Assembly: GCA_020725555.1 (NCBI GenBank)
Contig: DYEU01000018.1
Location: forward strand, 1-64,000
Direction: 5' to 3'
From: Desulfatibacillum sp.
Lineage (GTDB): Bacteria > Desulfobacterota > Desulfobacteria > Desulfobacterales > SpSt-501
Length of the DNA: 64,000 nt
The notes under the pieces are model-generated. The model was given only the letters and a program-made list of their open reading frames with translations, was not told the origin of the DNA and ran no database searches. Below are positions 42,548 through 51,854 of the stretch, piece after piece. Within the stretch, counting starts at the first letter, position 1, and every line of letters begins with the position of its first letter. A program made the position numbers and the translations under genes.

Positions 42548-43453
42548 CTACTCGGCCGCCGGGGAGCCCACGGCCAGCACCGGGCAGGGGGCGCGGCGCA
42601 CGACGCGGTCGGTCGTCGAACCCAACAGCAGCGACTTGACCAACCCGTGGCCGCGGACGCCGAGCACGATCATGTCCATCTCGCGAGCCACGGCGTAGGC
42701 CACGAGCTCCTCGTAGGCCTGCCCCCGCAGCACGGTCGCCCGCGGCGTGCACCAGACGCGGGCCTCCGCCGGGACCAGGGCCTCGAGTCGTTCCTTCACC
42801 GCATCCACCTGGAGAAGGTCCTGCGTTTGCTCGGTCGGCGTGAGAAATTCCGGGTAGACCGGCGGCTCCATGACGTGCAGGATGTGCACCTCGGCCTCGA
42901 ACTCCTGGGCGAGGCTCAGGCCGTAGCGCAGGGCGTTTTCGGCGTCGGCGGAGAAATCGATCCCCACGAGGATCTTCTGGAGGCGGATCCCGCCGCCTTC
43001 GGGGTCGATGAAGCCCTCGGGCGGGCTCTGCACGGCGAGCACCGGGCAGGGGAGCGTGCGGATCAGCCGCTGGGTCACCGAGCCGAGGATCAGCCGCTTC
43101 AGGCCCGAGTGGCCGCGGGTCGAAGCGATCACGAGGTCGAGCTGCTTCTCCTCGACCAAGCGCGCGATCTCCCCCGCCGGGTTGCCGAAGCGGATCACCG
43201 GCTCCCAGGCGACGTTCTCCAACCCCGGCGTCTTTTCCAGCAATTCCCGCGCCTGGCGCCGGATGCGCTCCTGCTGGCCCACGGGGTCGAGCTGGAACTC
43301 GCCGTAGATCGCCACCGCGGAGAGATCGACGACGTGGCAGACGTAGAGCCGGGCGTCGAATTCCCGGGCGATCGCGACCCCGTACGGGATGGTCCGGTTG
43401 GCGTGCTCGGAAAAATCGGTCGCGCACAGGACATGGCGGAAATGCACGCGCAT
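42548..43453 (-). CDS. Universal stress protein with two UspA domains
   Basis: A 301-residue cytoplasmic protein made of two tandem Usp domains (about 3-145 and 150-298). Each ends in the ATP-binding-type motif: ASTRGHSGLKRLILGSV in the first and LGVRGHGLVKSLLLGSTTD in the second, followed by CPVLAV. ATP-binding capability is therefore likely. It is the last of three same-strand genes after archease and rtcB (48-base gap), which ties it loosely to RNA repair or stress. Confidence 0.93.
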   Translation of the reverse strand: MRVHFRHVLCATDFSEHANRTIPYGVAIAREFDARLYVCHVVDLSAVAIYGEFQLDPVGQQERIRRQARELLEKTPGLENVAWEPVIRFGNPAGEIARLVEEKQLDLVIASTRGHSGLKRLILGSVTQRLIRTLPCPVLAVQSPPEGFIDPEGGGIRLQKILVGIDFSADAENALRYGLSLAQEFEAEVHILHVMEPPVYPEFLTPTEQTQDLLQVDAVKERLEALVPAEARVWCTPRATVLRGQAYEELVAYAVAREMDMIVLGVRGHGLVKSLLLGSTTDRVVRRAPCPVLAVGSPAAE

Positions 43454-43501
43454 GGAAGCACCTCCTTCGCCTGCCGCGGGGGGCCGGGGGCGGCCCCCCG
43501 C

Positions 43502-44941
43502 TCAGCCCTTGATCACCGCGAGCGGGACGAGCCGGGCCACGCGCCGCGCGATCCCGGCCCCGTGAACGATGTCGACGACGCGGTCGACGTCCTTGTACGC
43601 CGAGGGGGCCTCTTCCGCAAGCCCGGCGAGGCTCCCGGCGCGGACGCGGATGCCGCCCTCCTCCAGTTCGCGCCGCAACCCGGCCCCCTGCACGGCGCGC
43701 TTGGCCTGATGCCGGCTCAGCCGCCGGCCCGCGCCGTGGCAGCTCGAGCCGAACGTTTGCCGCATGGCCTCCGCGGTGCCGACGAGCACCCAGCTCGAGG
43801 TGCCCATGGAGCCGGGGACGAGGACCGGCTGGCCGACCTCCCGGAAGGCGCGGGGGATCTCCGGGTAGCCGGGGCCGAAGGCCCGGGTCGCGCCCTTGCG
43901 GTGCACGCAGAGGGTGCGCGCGCGCCCCTCGATCTCGTGGCGTTCCATCTTGGCGATGTTGTGGGCGATGTCGTAGAGCGGGAAGAGCTCCCGGGGGAGG
44001 CCCTCCGGGGCGAGGACGCGCTCGAAGCTGCCGCGGATGCGGTGCGCCAGCACCTGCCGGTTGGCGAAGGCGTAGTTCGCCGCCGCCTTCATCGCCGCGA
44101 GGTAGGCCCGGCCCTCGGGGCTCTCGAGCGGGGCGCAGACGAGCTCGCGGTCCGGGAGGCGGTAGCCCCAGTCGCGGGCGGCCTTCTGCAAGCGGTTCAC
44201 GGAGTCGGTGCACACCTGGTGCCCGAGGCCCCGGGAGCCGCAATGGATCTGCACCACGACCTGGTCGGCGAAGAGGCCGAAGCGGCGGGCGACCGCCTCG
44301 TCCTCGATGCGCTCGACGCGGTCGATCTCGATGAAATGGTTGCCCGCCCCGAGGGTGCCCATCTGGTCCCGGCCCCGGGCGCGGGCCCGGTCGCTCACCG
44401 CGCCGGGATCCGCCCCCTCGAGGCAGCCGCCCTCCTCGGTGTGCTCGAGGTCTTCGGCCGTCCCGAACCCGCGCCGGACCGCCCAGCGGGCGCCCTCGAC
44501 CATCGCCCGGTCGAGCTCGGCGGCGGAAAGCCGCACCTCCCCTCCCCGGCCGACCCCGCTCGGGCAAGCGGCGTAGAGGGCCGAGGCCAGGGCGTCGAGG
44601 TGGGGCAGGATCTCGCGCGCCGTCACCCGCCCGGTGAGCAGCCGCACGCCGCAGTTGATGTCGTAGCCCACCCCGCCGGGGGAGACCACGCCCTCGGGCG
44701 GCTCCGTGGCCACCACCCCGCCGATGGGGAAGCCGTAGCCCTGGTGCATGTCGGGCATCGCCAGGACGTGGCCGACGACACCCGGCAGCGTGGCCGTGTT
44801 GATCAGCTGCTCCAGGCTGCGGTCGGCCCGCGCCGCCGCCGCGAGCGCCTCGTCCGCGTAGAACCGCGCGGGAACGCGCATGCCGGGGCGGGCGCCCCGG
44901 GGGATCTCGTAGAGGAAGGGGGCGATCTGCCGGATCTCCAT
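43502..44941 (-). CDS. rtcB: RNA-splicing ligase RtcB
   Basis: GTP- and Mn2+-dependent ligase joining 2',3'-cyclic phosphate or 3'-phosphate RNA ends to 5'-OH ends. The 479-residue protein shows the metal-binding core: Asp94 and Cys97 in [28 protein letters not shown] and the guanylated histidine region [12 protein letters not shown], ending VIKG as expected. Length matches the bacterial/archaeal enzyme. It follows the archease gene by 37 bases, the standard pairing. Confidence 0.97.
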   Translation of the reverse strand: MEIRQIAPFLYEIPRGARPGMRVPARFYADEALAAAARADRSLEQLINTATLPGVVGHVLAMPDMHQGYGFPIGGVVATEPPEGVVSPGGVGYDINCGVRLLTGRVTAREILPHLDALASALYAACPSGVGRGGEVRLSAAELDRAMVEGARWAVRRGFGTAEDLEHTEEGGCLEGADPGAVSDRARARGRDQMGTLGAGNHFIEIDRVERIEDEAVARRFGLFADQVVVQIHCGSRGLGHQVCTDSVNRLQKAARDWGYRLPDRELVCAPLESPEGRAYLAAMKAAANYAFANRQVLAHRIRGSFERVLAPEGLPRELFPLYDIAHNIAKMERHEIEGRARTLCVHRKGATRAFGPGYPEIPRAFREVGQPVLVPGSMGTSSWVLVGTAEAMRQTFGSSCHGAGRRLSRHQAKRAVQGAGLRRELEEGGIRVRAGSLAGLAEEAPSAYKDVDRVVDIVHGAGIARRVARLVPLAVIKG

Positions 44942-44978
44942 GGCGTCGTCTCCTTCTCCGGCCGGCGGGGTGCGGGGC

Positions 44979-45410
44979 TCACACGTCGAAGACGATTCTC
45001 GCCGTGTAGATCCCGCCCTCGCGGCGGATGGCGAGGTCGTGGTAGGTGACGGCCTTGATGAGCTTTTCCATCGCGGCCGCCTTCCGGCCGAAGGCCGTCG
45101 CCGCGAGCGCCGTCGGGGAGAAGCGCTCGAAGCCGAAGCGCTCGAAGCCGAGCGACTCGGTCTCCGCGAGAAAGGCCAGCTCGCTCAGCCAGGAGACGAG
45201 GAGGCCCTCCGCGTCCACGGCCTCGAGCGCGATCCGCCTCGCCTCGGGGGCGGCCCCGGGGTCGGGCCGGAAGCCGAGGATCGCGTTCATGCCGCGGGCG
45301 GCGTTCTCGAAGAGCTCTTGGAGGCTTGCGCCGCGGGCGACGATCGCCCGGTCGGCGGTGTGATCCACCTCCTCGAAGGCCGGCGGCCCCGGCGAGGCAT
45401 CGGGCGGCAT
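44979..45410 (-). CDS. Archease (RtcB activator)
   Basis: Small metal-binding protein that lets RtcB turn over and form its guanylate intermediate. The 143-residue protein begins with the signature [12 protein letters not shown] (acidic metal-site residues), contains [14 protein letters not shown] and VTYHDLAI, and ends in the typical [15 protein letters not shown] precedes the ATG. It is transcribed with rtcB from a promoter match at 45475-45502. Confidence 0.94.
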   Translation of the reverse strand: MPPDASPGPPAFEEVDHTADRAIVARGASLQELFENAARGMNAILGFRPDPGAAPEARRIALEAVDAEGLLVSWLSELAFLAETESLGFERFGFERFSPTALAATAFGRKAAAMEKLIKAVTYHDLAIRREGGIYTARIVFDV

Positions 45411-45474
45411 CTCCCCGCGTTCCTCCCCACGGACGCCTTGCGGCGCACGGTGAAAGCCGTGTACGATAAAGCGT

Positions 45475-45502
45475 AGGGTAAGATCGGCGATCGAGGTGTC
45501 AA
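45475..45502 (-). promoter_or_regulatory. Predicted promoter of archease-rtcB
   Basis: Perfect TTGACA (45497-45502), 16-bp spacer, TACCCT (45475-45480) on the minus strand. The RtcR/sigma-54 system that controls rtcBA in E. coli is not seen. Confidence 0.4.
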
Positions 45503-45560
45503 GAAACGCGGTGCCCTCCGGCACCCCCGGCCGGGCCGGGAAGCCGGGAAGGAGGAGGCG

Positions 45561-46592
45561 ATGAAAGCCGTCTACTTCGAGTCCCACGGGGAACGCGACG
45601 TCCTGCGCTTCGGCGAGGTGCCCGATCCGGAGGTCGGGCCGGGCGAGGTGCGGGTGCGCGTCCGCGCCTGCGCCCTCAACTACCTCGACATCTGGGTCCG
45701 CCGCGGCTGGCCGGGGCTCAGGCTGGAGATGCCCCACTGGTGCGGCGCGGACGTCGCCGGCGAGGTCGCCGAGACGGGCCCCGGGGTCCAAGGCTGGCGC
45801 GCGGGCGAGCGCGTGGTGGTCGACCCGGGGATCACCCTCGGCGAGGACGAGTACACCCGCCGCGGCGAGGACTCGGTCAGCCCGGGCTACCGCATCCTGG
45901 GCGAGCACCGCCGCGGGGGGGCGGCCGAATTCGTCGTCGTCCCGGCGGCCAACCTGCACCGGCTGCCCGCGGGGATCGGTTTTCCCGAAGCCGCCGCCCC
46001 GCTGCTCGTCGGGCTCACCGCCTGGCGCATGCTGATCCACCGCGCGGCGCTTAGGCCGGCCGAAACCGTCCTCGTCGTCGGCGCGGGCGGCGGGGTGAAC
46101 AGCATGGCGATCCAGGTCGCGCGCCTCGCCGGGGCGCGCGTGTTCGCCGTCGCCGGCTCCGCCGAAAAGGCGGAAGCCGCCCGCCGGCTCGGGGCCGAGG
46201 AGGCCTTCGACCGCACCCGCGGCGACTGGGTGCGGGAGGTGCTCGCGCGGACGGAGAAGCGCGGCGTGGACGTGGTCGTCGACAACGTCGGCCGCGCCAC
46301 CCTCGCCTCCAGCCTGAAGGCGGTCGCCCGCGGCGGGCGGATCGTGGTGGTCGGCAACACGAGCGGGCCGCTCACGGAGATCGACCTGCGCTTCCTCTTC
46401 GCCAAGCAGATCAGCCTGATCGGCAGCACCATGGGCAGCCACCAGGACTTCCGCGTGGTGACGGGGCTGCTTTGGAGCGGGGCGCTCCGGCCGGTGATCG
46501 ACCGCACCTACCCCCTGGCGGAAGGGATCGAGGCCTACCGCCGCCTGGAAGAGGGCCGGCATTTCGGAAAGATCCTGTTGCTGCCCCCGTGA
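45561..46592 (+). CDS. Zinc-type alcohol dehydrogenase / quinone oxidoreductase family protein (MDR)
   Basis: NAD(P)H-dependent oxidoreductase. The 343-residue protein has the N-terminal GroES-like domain (residues 1-125, with HWCGADVAGEV) and a Rossmann domain with the dinucleotide loop VVGAGGGVNSMA near residue 175. The structural zinc cysteines of classical alcohol dehydrogenases are missing, so it is closer to the quinone oxidoreductase branch. AAGGAGGAGG precedes the ATG. It ends 19 bases from the convergent acyl-CoA dehydrogenase. The substrate is not deducible. Confidence 0.9.
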   Translation: MKAVYFESHGERDVLRFGEVPDPEVGPGEVRVRVRACALNYLDIWVRRGWPGLRLEMPHWCGADVAGEVAETGPGVQGWRAGERVVVDPGITLGEDEYTRRGEDSVSPGYRILGEHRRGGAAEFVVVPAANLHRLPAGIGFPEAAAPLLVGLTAWRMLIHRAALRPAETVLVVGAGGGVNSMAIQVARLAGARVFAVAGSAEKAEAARRLGAEEAFDRTRGDWVREVLARTEKRGVDVVVDNVGRATLASSLKAVARGGRIVVVGNTSGPLTEIDLRFLFAKQISLIGSTMGSHQDFRVVTGLLWSGALRPVIDRTYPLAEGIEAYRRLEEGRHFGKILLLPP

Positions 46593-46611
46593 GCCGCCCC
46601 GGCCCGCCCCC

Positions 46612-47766
46612 TCAGGGCCCCTCGCGACGCTCCAGGGCCTCGCGGAAGATGATCCGCTTCTGGATGTCCTGGGTCCCCTCGCCGAGCGCCGCGGCCCAGG
46701 CGTCCAGGGGAAAGCGGTGGACCGGGTGCTGCGGGAGGACGGAGGCCGCGCCGAAAAGATCGGCCGCCCAGGCCGCGACCCGGCGCGCCGCCTCGACGGC
46801 GAGGTATTTCGCCGTCGCCGCCGCGGCCCGGGGCTCCCCGCCCCGGTCCGTTTCCCAGGCGGCCCGCCACACCATCGTCCGCGCCGCCTCCAGGCGCGCG
46901 TGAAGATCGGCCGCTTCGAAGGCCTTGGCCTGGAAGTCGAGGATCGGCCGGCCGAAGACCCTCCGCCGCCGCCCGTGGCGCAACGCGAGCGCGAAGGCGC
47001 CTTCGGCGGTGCCCACGGCGACGGCCGCGATCGTCACCCGCGAGGCGGTGAAGACGGAGAGCACCTGGCCGAGGCCGCGGCCGCGCTCCCCGAGCCGGTG
47101 GTCGCCCGGAACGGGCACGGCGTCGAACTCGAGCCGGGTGAGGTCCGCCGGCGCCCAGGCGGACTTCGCCAGCGGCCGGCGGCGGACCCCCGGGGCGCTC
47201 AGGTCGACGAGGAACATCGAGCTTCTGCGGTTGCGGGGGGCGTCGGGGTCCGTGACCGCGGTCACGACGGCGAAGTCGGCGAGCGCGCCGTTGGTCACAT
47301 AGGCCTTGGCGCCGCTCACGCGGAAGCCGTCCCCGTCCGGTGACGCCGTGGTGCGGATCGCCGCGGCGTCGCTTCCGGCGTGCGCCTCGGTGTTCGCCAG
47401 GCAGAGGACGATCCGGCCGGCGGCCGCCTCCGGCCCGTAGCGCTCCTGGAGCGCGGGCGAGCCGAAACGCCACAGCCCCATCAACCCGAGCTCCGCGTGG
47501 GCGAGGGCGGCGATCGCCGCCCCCGCCGCCACCCGTGCAAACTCCTCGAAGAGAAGGACCTCGCGCAACGCCGACGTGCGCGAGAGCCTCCCGCCCTCCA
47601 TCGCAAAGCCATAGAGGCCCGCCTCGCCGAGCGCGGTGAAAAAGGGGCGCTCGAGCGCCCCCCGCGCAAGCCAACGGGAGAGCGCCTCGGCGAAGGGCCC
47701 GGCGGTGAGCAAGCCGCGGAGACGGTCGCGCGCGGCGACGCAGGCTTCGGGGAAACGGAAATCCAT
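46612..47766 (-). CDS. Acyl-CoA dehydrogenase
   Basis: FAD enzyme that introduces a trans-2 double bond into an acyl-CoA in the cytoplasm. The 384-residue protein has the three-domain layout with LCLANTEAHAGSDAA (FAD/substrate loop), TNGALADFAVV, and a C-terminal helical domain with DLFGAASVLPQHPVHR and ALGEGTQDIQKRII, the stretch that normally carries FAD contacts. The usual catalytic glutamate of the C-terminal region is plausibly the Glu in GEGTQ. The start at 47766 with AAGGAGGACG is preferred over an earlier frame with a Pro/Arg leader. Chain length is unknown. Confidence 0.92.
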   Translation of the reverse strand: MDFRFPEACVAARDRLRGLLTAGPFAEALSRWLARGALERPFFTALGEAGLYGFAMEGGRLSRTSALREVLLFEEFARVAAGAAIAALAHAELGLMGLWRFGSPALQERYGPEAAAGRIVLCLANTEAHAGSDAAAIRTTASPDGDGFRVSGAKAYVTNGALADFAVVTAVTDPDAPRNRRSSMFLVDLSAPGVRRRPLAKSAWAPADLTRLEFDAVPVPGDHRLGERGRGLGQVLSVFTASRVTIAAVAVGTAEGAFALALRHGRRRRVFGRPILDFQAKAFEAADLHARLEAARTMVWRAAWETDRGGEPRAAAATAKYLAVEAARRVAAWAADLFGAASVLPQHPVHRFPLDAWAAALGEGTQDIQKRIIFREALERREGP

Positions 47767-48077
47767 GCGCTTCGTCCTCCTTCTCGGGCGTGGTGGGGGG
47801 GGCGCGGCGGCGGGCCGGGGGCCGGGGGCCGCCTCCCGGCCGATCCGCGGGCGCGAAACGCCATGGGTAGACGGGGCGTTCTGAAAAAGCAAGAAAAGAT
47901 GAACGCCGTTCCGAAACTGGAGGCGTCTTGAATTCGGCCGCCTCCTTCGCTACAATGGGCCACATCGGCCCGTGCCGCCTGGGGTGAGGCCGGGGGAGAG
48001 ACGACCCCGGTGCCGCCTGCACGGGACGGCGTCCGTCGGCCTGCGGAACGGAAGCGCGAACGGAAGGGGGAGACGCC
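47767..48077. other. 311-bp divergent region between acyl-CoA dehydrogenase and khpA
   Basis: Holds the khpA promoter match (47928-47956) and a GC-rich leader of about 115 bases. No small gene with a ribosome-binding site was recognised. Confidence 0.5.
47928..47956 (+). promoter_or_regulatory. Predicted sigma-70 promoter of khpA
   Basis: TTGAAT (47928-47933), 17-bp spacer, TACAAT (47951-47956); five of six -10 bases match the consensus. It is one of the two best sigma-70 matches in the window. Confidence 0.6.
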
Positions 48078-48308
48078 ATGAAGGAGCTGATCGAATACAT
48101 CGCCAAGGCCCTGGTCGACCACCCGGAACAGGTGAGCGTGAACGTCCTCGAGGGCAGCCAGGCGACGGTCCTCGAGCTGAGCGTCGCCAAAGCCGACCTC
48201 GGCAAGGTCATCGGCAAGCAGGGAAGAACCGCCAAGGCGATCCGCACCATCCTCGGCGCGGCCGCGGCGAAGGAGAAGAAGCGCGCCGTGCTGGAGATCG
48301 TGGAGTGA
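48078..48308 (+). CDS. khpA: KH-domain RNA-binding protein KhpA
   Basis: Small RNA-binding protein, known in other bacteria to form a global RNA-chaperone pair with KhpB. The 76-residue protein is one type II KH domain with the GxxG loop [15 protein letters not shown] near residues 45-60. It is usually found between rpsP and rimM; here it stands alone with its own promoter, which is unusual. AAGGGGGAG precedes the ATG. It is followed by the pdh cluster after about 105 bases that include a separate promoter. Confidence 0.93.
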   Translation: MKELIEYIAKALVDHPEQVSVNVLEGSQATVLELSVAKADLGKVIGKQGRTAKAIRTILGAAAAKEKKRAVLEIVE

Positions 48309-48351
48309 GGGCCTCGCCCCGGCCGCATGGCGTCCGCCCGGGCCGCAAGGC

Positions 48352-48379
48352 TTGACGGGAAGGCAGGCGTCCTCATATT
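48352..48379 (+). promoter_or_regulatory. Predicted sigma-70 promoter of the pdh operon
   Basis: TTGACG (48352-48357), 16-bp spacer, CATATT (48374-48379). The start of E1-alpha lies 36 bases downstream. Confidence 0.45.
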
Positions 48380-48414
48380 GAGCGGTCAAAACGGGAACCG
48401 CCGAAGGAGGGCGC

Positions 48415-49521
48415 ATGCCGCGGACACCGATCGAGATCCCCGAGAGCATCGAGTACCTCTCCGTCCTGGACGAAACCGGCCGCCTCGACCGCGACCTCGA
48501 ACCCCGGCTCGAGGAGGGGCTCCTTCTCCGCCTTCACCGGACGATGCTCCTTGCGCGCCGCTTCGACGAGCGGCTCCTCAGCCTCCAGCGCCAGGGGCGC
48601 ATCGGGACCTTCCCGCCGAGCTCGGGCCAGGAGGCCGCGCACCTCGGGGCGGCGGCGGCGCTTTCGCCCGAGGACTGGATGGTGCCCGCCTTCCGCGAGC
48701 TCGCCGCCGAGATCTGGCGCGGCCGCACCCTCGAAAGCGTGCTCCTCTACAACGCCGGCTTCAACGAGGGGGGGCACATCCCGCCGGAGCGCAACGACCT
48801 GCCGATCGCCATCCCCGTGGGTTCGCAGATCCTGCACGCGGCCGGCATCGCCTGGGCGCTGCGCCACCGCCGCACGGACCGGGTCGCCATGGTCTTCTTC
48901 GGCGACGGGGCGACCTCTCAGGGCGACTTCCACGAGGGGCTCAATTTCGCGGGTGTTTTTTCGCTCCCGGCGATCTTCGTCTGCCAGAACAACCAGTGGG
49001 CGATCTCCGTGCCCCGGGCCCGCCAGACCCGCTCCCGCACCCTCGCCCAGAAGGCCCTGGCCTACGGCATCCACGGCATCCAGGTCGACGGCAACGACCT
49101 GCTCGCCGTCTACGCCGCGGCCGCGGAGGCCGTGGGCCGCGCCCGGGCCGGCGGGGGGCCCACGCTGATCGAGTGCGTGACCTACCGCCTCGCGGTCCAC
49201 ACCACCGCCGACGACCCCCGCCGCTACCGCACCGAGGAGGAGGTCGAGTCCTGGCGGCGGCGGGACCCGCTGCCGCGATTCCAGAAGTACCTGGCGGACA
49301 AGGGACTCCTCTCCGAGGAGGGCGTCCGCGCCGCGGAGGAGGAGGTCGCGCGCGAGATCCAGCAGGCCGTGGAGCGCGCCGAGGAGGCGATAAAGGCCCT
49401 GGGCGACCCGCTCGATCTCTTCGAGCATCTCTGGGCGGAGATGCCGCCTACCCTTCGCGAGCAGCGCGAGGAGCTGATCGCCGCGCTCGCGGCCCGCGGC
49501 GGGGAGGAGACGCATGGCTAA
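48415..49521 (+). CDS. pdhA: Pyruvate dehydrogenase E1 component, alpha subunit
   Basis: Thiamine-pyrophosphate subunit that decarboxylates pyruvate (or a branched 2-oxoacid). The 368-residue protein shows the ThDP motif GDGATSQGDFHEGLNFAG to QNNQWAIS near residues 162-200, and RFDERLLSLQRQGRIGTF at the N-terminal side typical of E1-alpha. The 3' end overlaps the beta gene by eight bases. The four-gene order alpha, beta, E2, E3 makes a full complex. A branched-chain specificity cannot be ruled out. Confidence 0.95.
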   Translation: MPRTPIEIPESIEYLSVLDETGRLDRDLEPRLEEGLLLRLHRTMLLARRFDERLLSLQRQGRIGTFPPSSGQEAAHLGAAAALSPEDWMVPAFRELAAEIWRGRTLESVLLYNAGFNEGGHIPPERNDLPIAIPVGSQILHAAGIAWALRHRRTDRVAMVFFGDGATSQGDFHEGLNFAGVFSLPAIFVCQNNQWAISVPRARQTRSRTLAQKALAYGIHGIQVDGNDLLAVYAAAAEAVGRARAGGGPTLIECVTYRLAVHTTADDPRRYRTEEEVESWRRRDPLPRFQKYLADKGLLSEEGVRAAEEEVAREIQQAVERAEEAIKALGDPLDLFEHLWAEMPPTLREQREELIAALAARGGEETHG

Positions 49522-50497
49522 GCTGAACCTGGTCCAGGCATTGAACCTCGCCTTGCGGCAGGAAATGGAGCGGGACGACCGCGTCATCGTCCTCGGGGAG
49601 GACGTCGGCCGCGACGGCGGGGTCTTTCGCGTGACCGAGGGGTTGATCGAGCGCTTCGGCGAAGAGCGGGTGGTGGACACGCCGCTGGCCGAGTCGGCGA
49701 TCGTCGGCACGGCGATCGGCATGGCCGTGGCCGGGCTGCGGCCGGTCTGCGAGATCCAGTTCGACGGCTTCACCTACTACGGCATGCACCAGATCGAGGC
49801 CCACGCCACCCGGCTGCGGTGGCGCTCCCGGGGGCGCTTCCACGTCCCCCTGGTCGTTCGCGCCCCCTACGGCGGCGGCGTGCGCGCCCTCGAGCACCAC
49901 TCGGAGAGCCGGGAGGCGCTCTGGGCCCATCTCCCCGGCCTGAAGACGGTGATCCCCTCCGGGCCCCGCAACGCGCGGGCGCTCCTCCTGAGCGCGATCC
50001 GTGACCCGGACCCGGTCCTCTTCTTCGAGCCCAAGGCGCTCTACCGCGCCTTCCGCGAGGAGGTCCCCGAGGAGGAGGAGACCCTCCCCCTCGGCCGCTC
50101 CCGGATCGCCCGCGAGGGGGGGGACCTCACCCTCGTCGCCTACGGCGCGATGCTGCGCCCCACGCTCGAGGCTGCCGAGGAACTCAGCCGGCAGCGGGGT
50201 GCCGAGGCCGAGGTGATCGACCTGCTCACGATTTCGCCGCTCGACGACACGCTCCTCGTCGCCTCGGCCCGCAAGACGGGGCGCGTGGCCGTGGTGCACG
50301 AGGCGCCCCGCAGCTTCGGTCCGGGGGCGGAAATCGTGGCCCGCCTCGTGGAGAAGGCCTTCTACCACCTCGAGGCGCCCGTCGCCCGCGTGACGGGCTA
50401 CGACGTGATCATCCCGCTCTTCCGCCGCGAGGCCTACTACCTGCCCGATGTCCCGCGCATCGTGCAGGCGGCGCGCCGGCTGCTCGAGGCGCCTTGA
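49514..50497 (+). CDS. pdhB: Pyruvate dehydrogenase E1 component, beta subunit
   Basis: Partner of E1-alpha completing the thiamine-pyrophosphate active site. The 327-residue protein has the pyrimidine-binding domain with VIVLGEDVGRDGGVFRVT and the catalytic-glutamate region LAESAIVGTAIGMA. GGGVRALEHHSES is the loop with an active-site histidine, and a C-terminal transketolase domain ends in VTGYDVIIP. The start overlaps the alpha gene. Confidence 0.96.
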   Translation: MAKLNLVQALNLALRQEMERDDRVIVLGEDVGRDGGVFRVTEGLIERFGEERVVDTPLAESAIVGTAIGMAVAGLRPVCEIQFDGFTYYGMHQIEAHATRLRWRSRGRFHVPLVVRAPYGGGVRALEHHSESREALWAHLPGLKTVIPSGPRNARALLLSAIRDPDPVLFFEPKALYRAFREEVPEEEETLPLGRSRIAREGGDLTLVAYGAMLRPTLEAAEELSRQRGAEAEVIDLLTISPLDDTLLVASARKTGRVAVVHEAPRSFGPGAEIVARLVEKAFYHLEAPVARVTGYDVIIPLFRREAYYLPDVPRIVQAARRLLEAP

Positions 50498-50525
50498 GAA
50501 CGACAGCGAGGAGGAACCTGCCGCC

Positions 50526-51815
50526 ATGATCCGCGAATTCAAGCTGCCCGACCTGGGCGAGGGCGTCCACGAGGGCGAGATCCTGGCCGTCCGGGTCGCC
50601 GTGGGGCAGGCCGTGCGCGAGGGGGAGATCATCCTCGAGGTCGAAACCGACAAGGCGGCGGTCGAGATCCCCTCGCCGTTCAACGGCACCGTGGCCGAAA
50701 TCCGCGTCCGGCCGGGCCAGACGGTGCGCGTGGGCGAAGTGCTGATCACCTTTGCGACGGAAGAGAAACCGGCGGCGGAACGGGAACCGGCGGCCGCGGC
50801 CGCGGCCGAACCGGGCCTCGCGCCGGCCGCGGCGCCGCCGCCGCAGCCGGCGGGACCTCGCCGCGGCCCCGTTCCGGCCTCGCCGGCGACGCGGCGGCTG
50901 GCGCGCGAGCTCGGGGTCGACCTCGCGCAGGTCCCCGCGAGCGGGCCGGCGGGCCTGGTCACGGCGGAAGACGTGCGGGCCTTTGCGGCCCGGGGCGAAA
51001 GCCCCGAACCTCCCCCGCCCGCGGCACGGCCCGCAGCGGCCGCACCGCCCCCCGCCGCCCCCGAGGAGGACGAGGCGCTGCCCGATTTCTCCCGCTTCGG
51101 GCCCGTCGAACGCGTCCCCTTCCGCTCCCTCCGGCGGGCGACCGCGCGCCGCATGGTTCTCTCCTGGGCGCGCATCCCGCACGTGACGAGCGTCGAGAGG
51201 ATCGACGTGACGCGCCTCGAGGCCTTCCGCCGCCGGCACAAGGCACAGATCGAGGCCCAGGGCGGGCGGCTCACGCTCACCGTGTTCGCGCTGAAGGCGG
51301 CCGCCAGCGTGCTCAAGGCCCACCCCCGGATCAACGCCTCGCTCGACGAGGCGGCCGGCGAGATCGTCCTCAAGAGGCACTACCACCTGGGGGTGGCCGT
51401 CAACACCGCGGAGGGGCTGATCGTCCCCGTGGTGCGCGACGTCGACAACAAGAGCCTCAAGGAGCTGGCCGTCGAGCTCAAGGGGCTCGTCGAGCGGGCC
51501 CACGCCCGCAAGCTCTCCCGCGAGGAGCTGCAGGGGGGGACCTTCACGATCACCAACGCCGGGGCCCTGGGCGGCTGGAGCTTCACGCCGATCATCCAGT
51601 ACCCCCAGGCGGCGATCCTCGGGCTGGGGGAGGCGCGGCTCGAGCCCGTCATCGTCGGCGGCCGGGAGCGGCCGCGGCTCGCCGCCCGTCTCCGGATGCC
51701 CGCCGTCCTGAGCATCGACCACCGGCTGCTCGACGGCGCCGACGCCGTGGGGTTCCTCAAGGCCTTCCGGCAGGTTCTCGAGGACCCCGACGAGCTCTTG
51801 CTCTCGCTCGTGTAG
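50526..51815 (+). CDS. pdhC: Dihydrolipoamide acyltransferase (E2)
   Basis: Core of the 2-oxoacid dehydrogenase complex; transfers the acyl group from lipoate to CoA. The 429-residue protein has one lipoyl domain (1-80) with the lipoylated lysine in VETDKAAVEI (about residue 45). An Ala/Pro-rich linker leads to a subunit-binding domain (about 118-155, SPATRRLARELGVDLAQVPASG), followed by a second linker and the catalytic domain with the C-terminal His-x3-Asp-Gly motif DHRLLDG. The 28-base gap after E1-beta contains GAGGAGG. Confidence 0.96.
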   Translation: MIREFKLPDLGEGVHEGEILAVRVAVGQAVREGEIILEVETDKAAVEIPSPFNGTVAEIRVRPGQTVRVGEVLITFATEEKPAAEREPAAAAAAEPGLAPAAAPPPQPAGPRRGPVPASPATRRLARELGVDLAQVPASGPAGLVTAEDVRAFAARGESPEPPPPAARPAAAAPPPAAPEEDEALPDFSRFGPVERVPFRSLRRATARRMVLSWARIPHVTSVERIDVTRLEAFRRRHKAQIEAQGGRLTLTVFALKAAASVLKAHPRINASLDEAAGEIVLKRHYHLGVAVNTAEGLIVPVVRDVDNKSLKELAVELKGLVERAHARKLSREELQGGTFTITNAGALGGWSFTPIIQYPQAAILGLGEARLEPVIVGGRERPRLAARLRMPAVLSIDHRLLDGADAVGFLKAFRQVLEDPDELLLSLV

Positions 51816-51854
51816 GCGGGCGCGGGGGGATCGACCCCGGGGAGGAGCGCACCC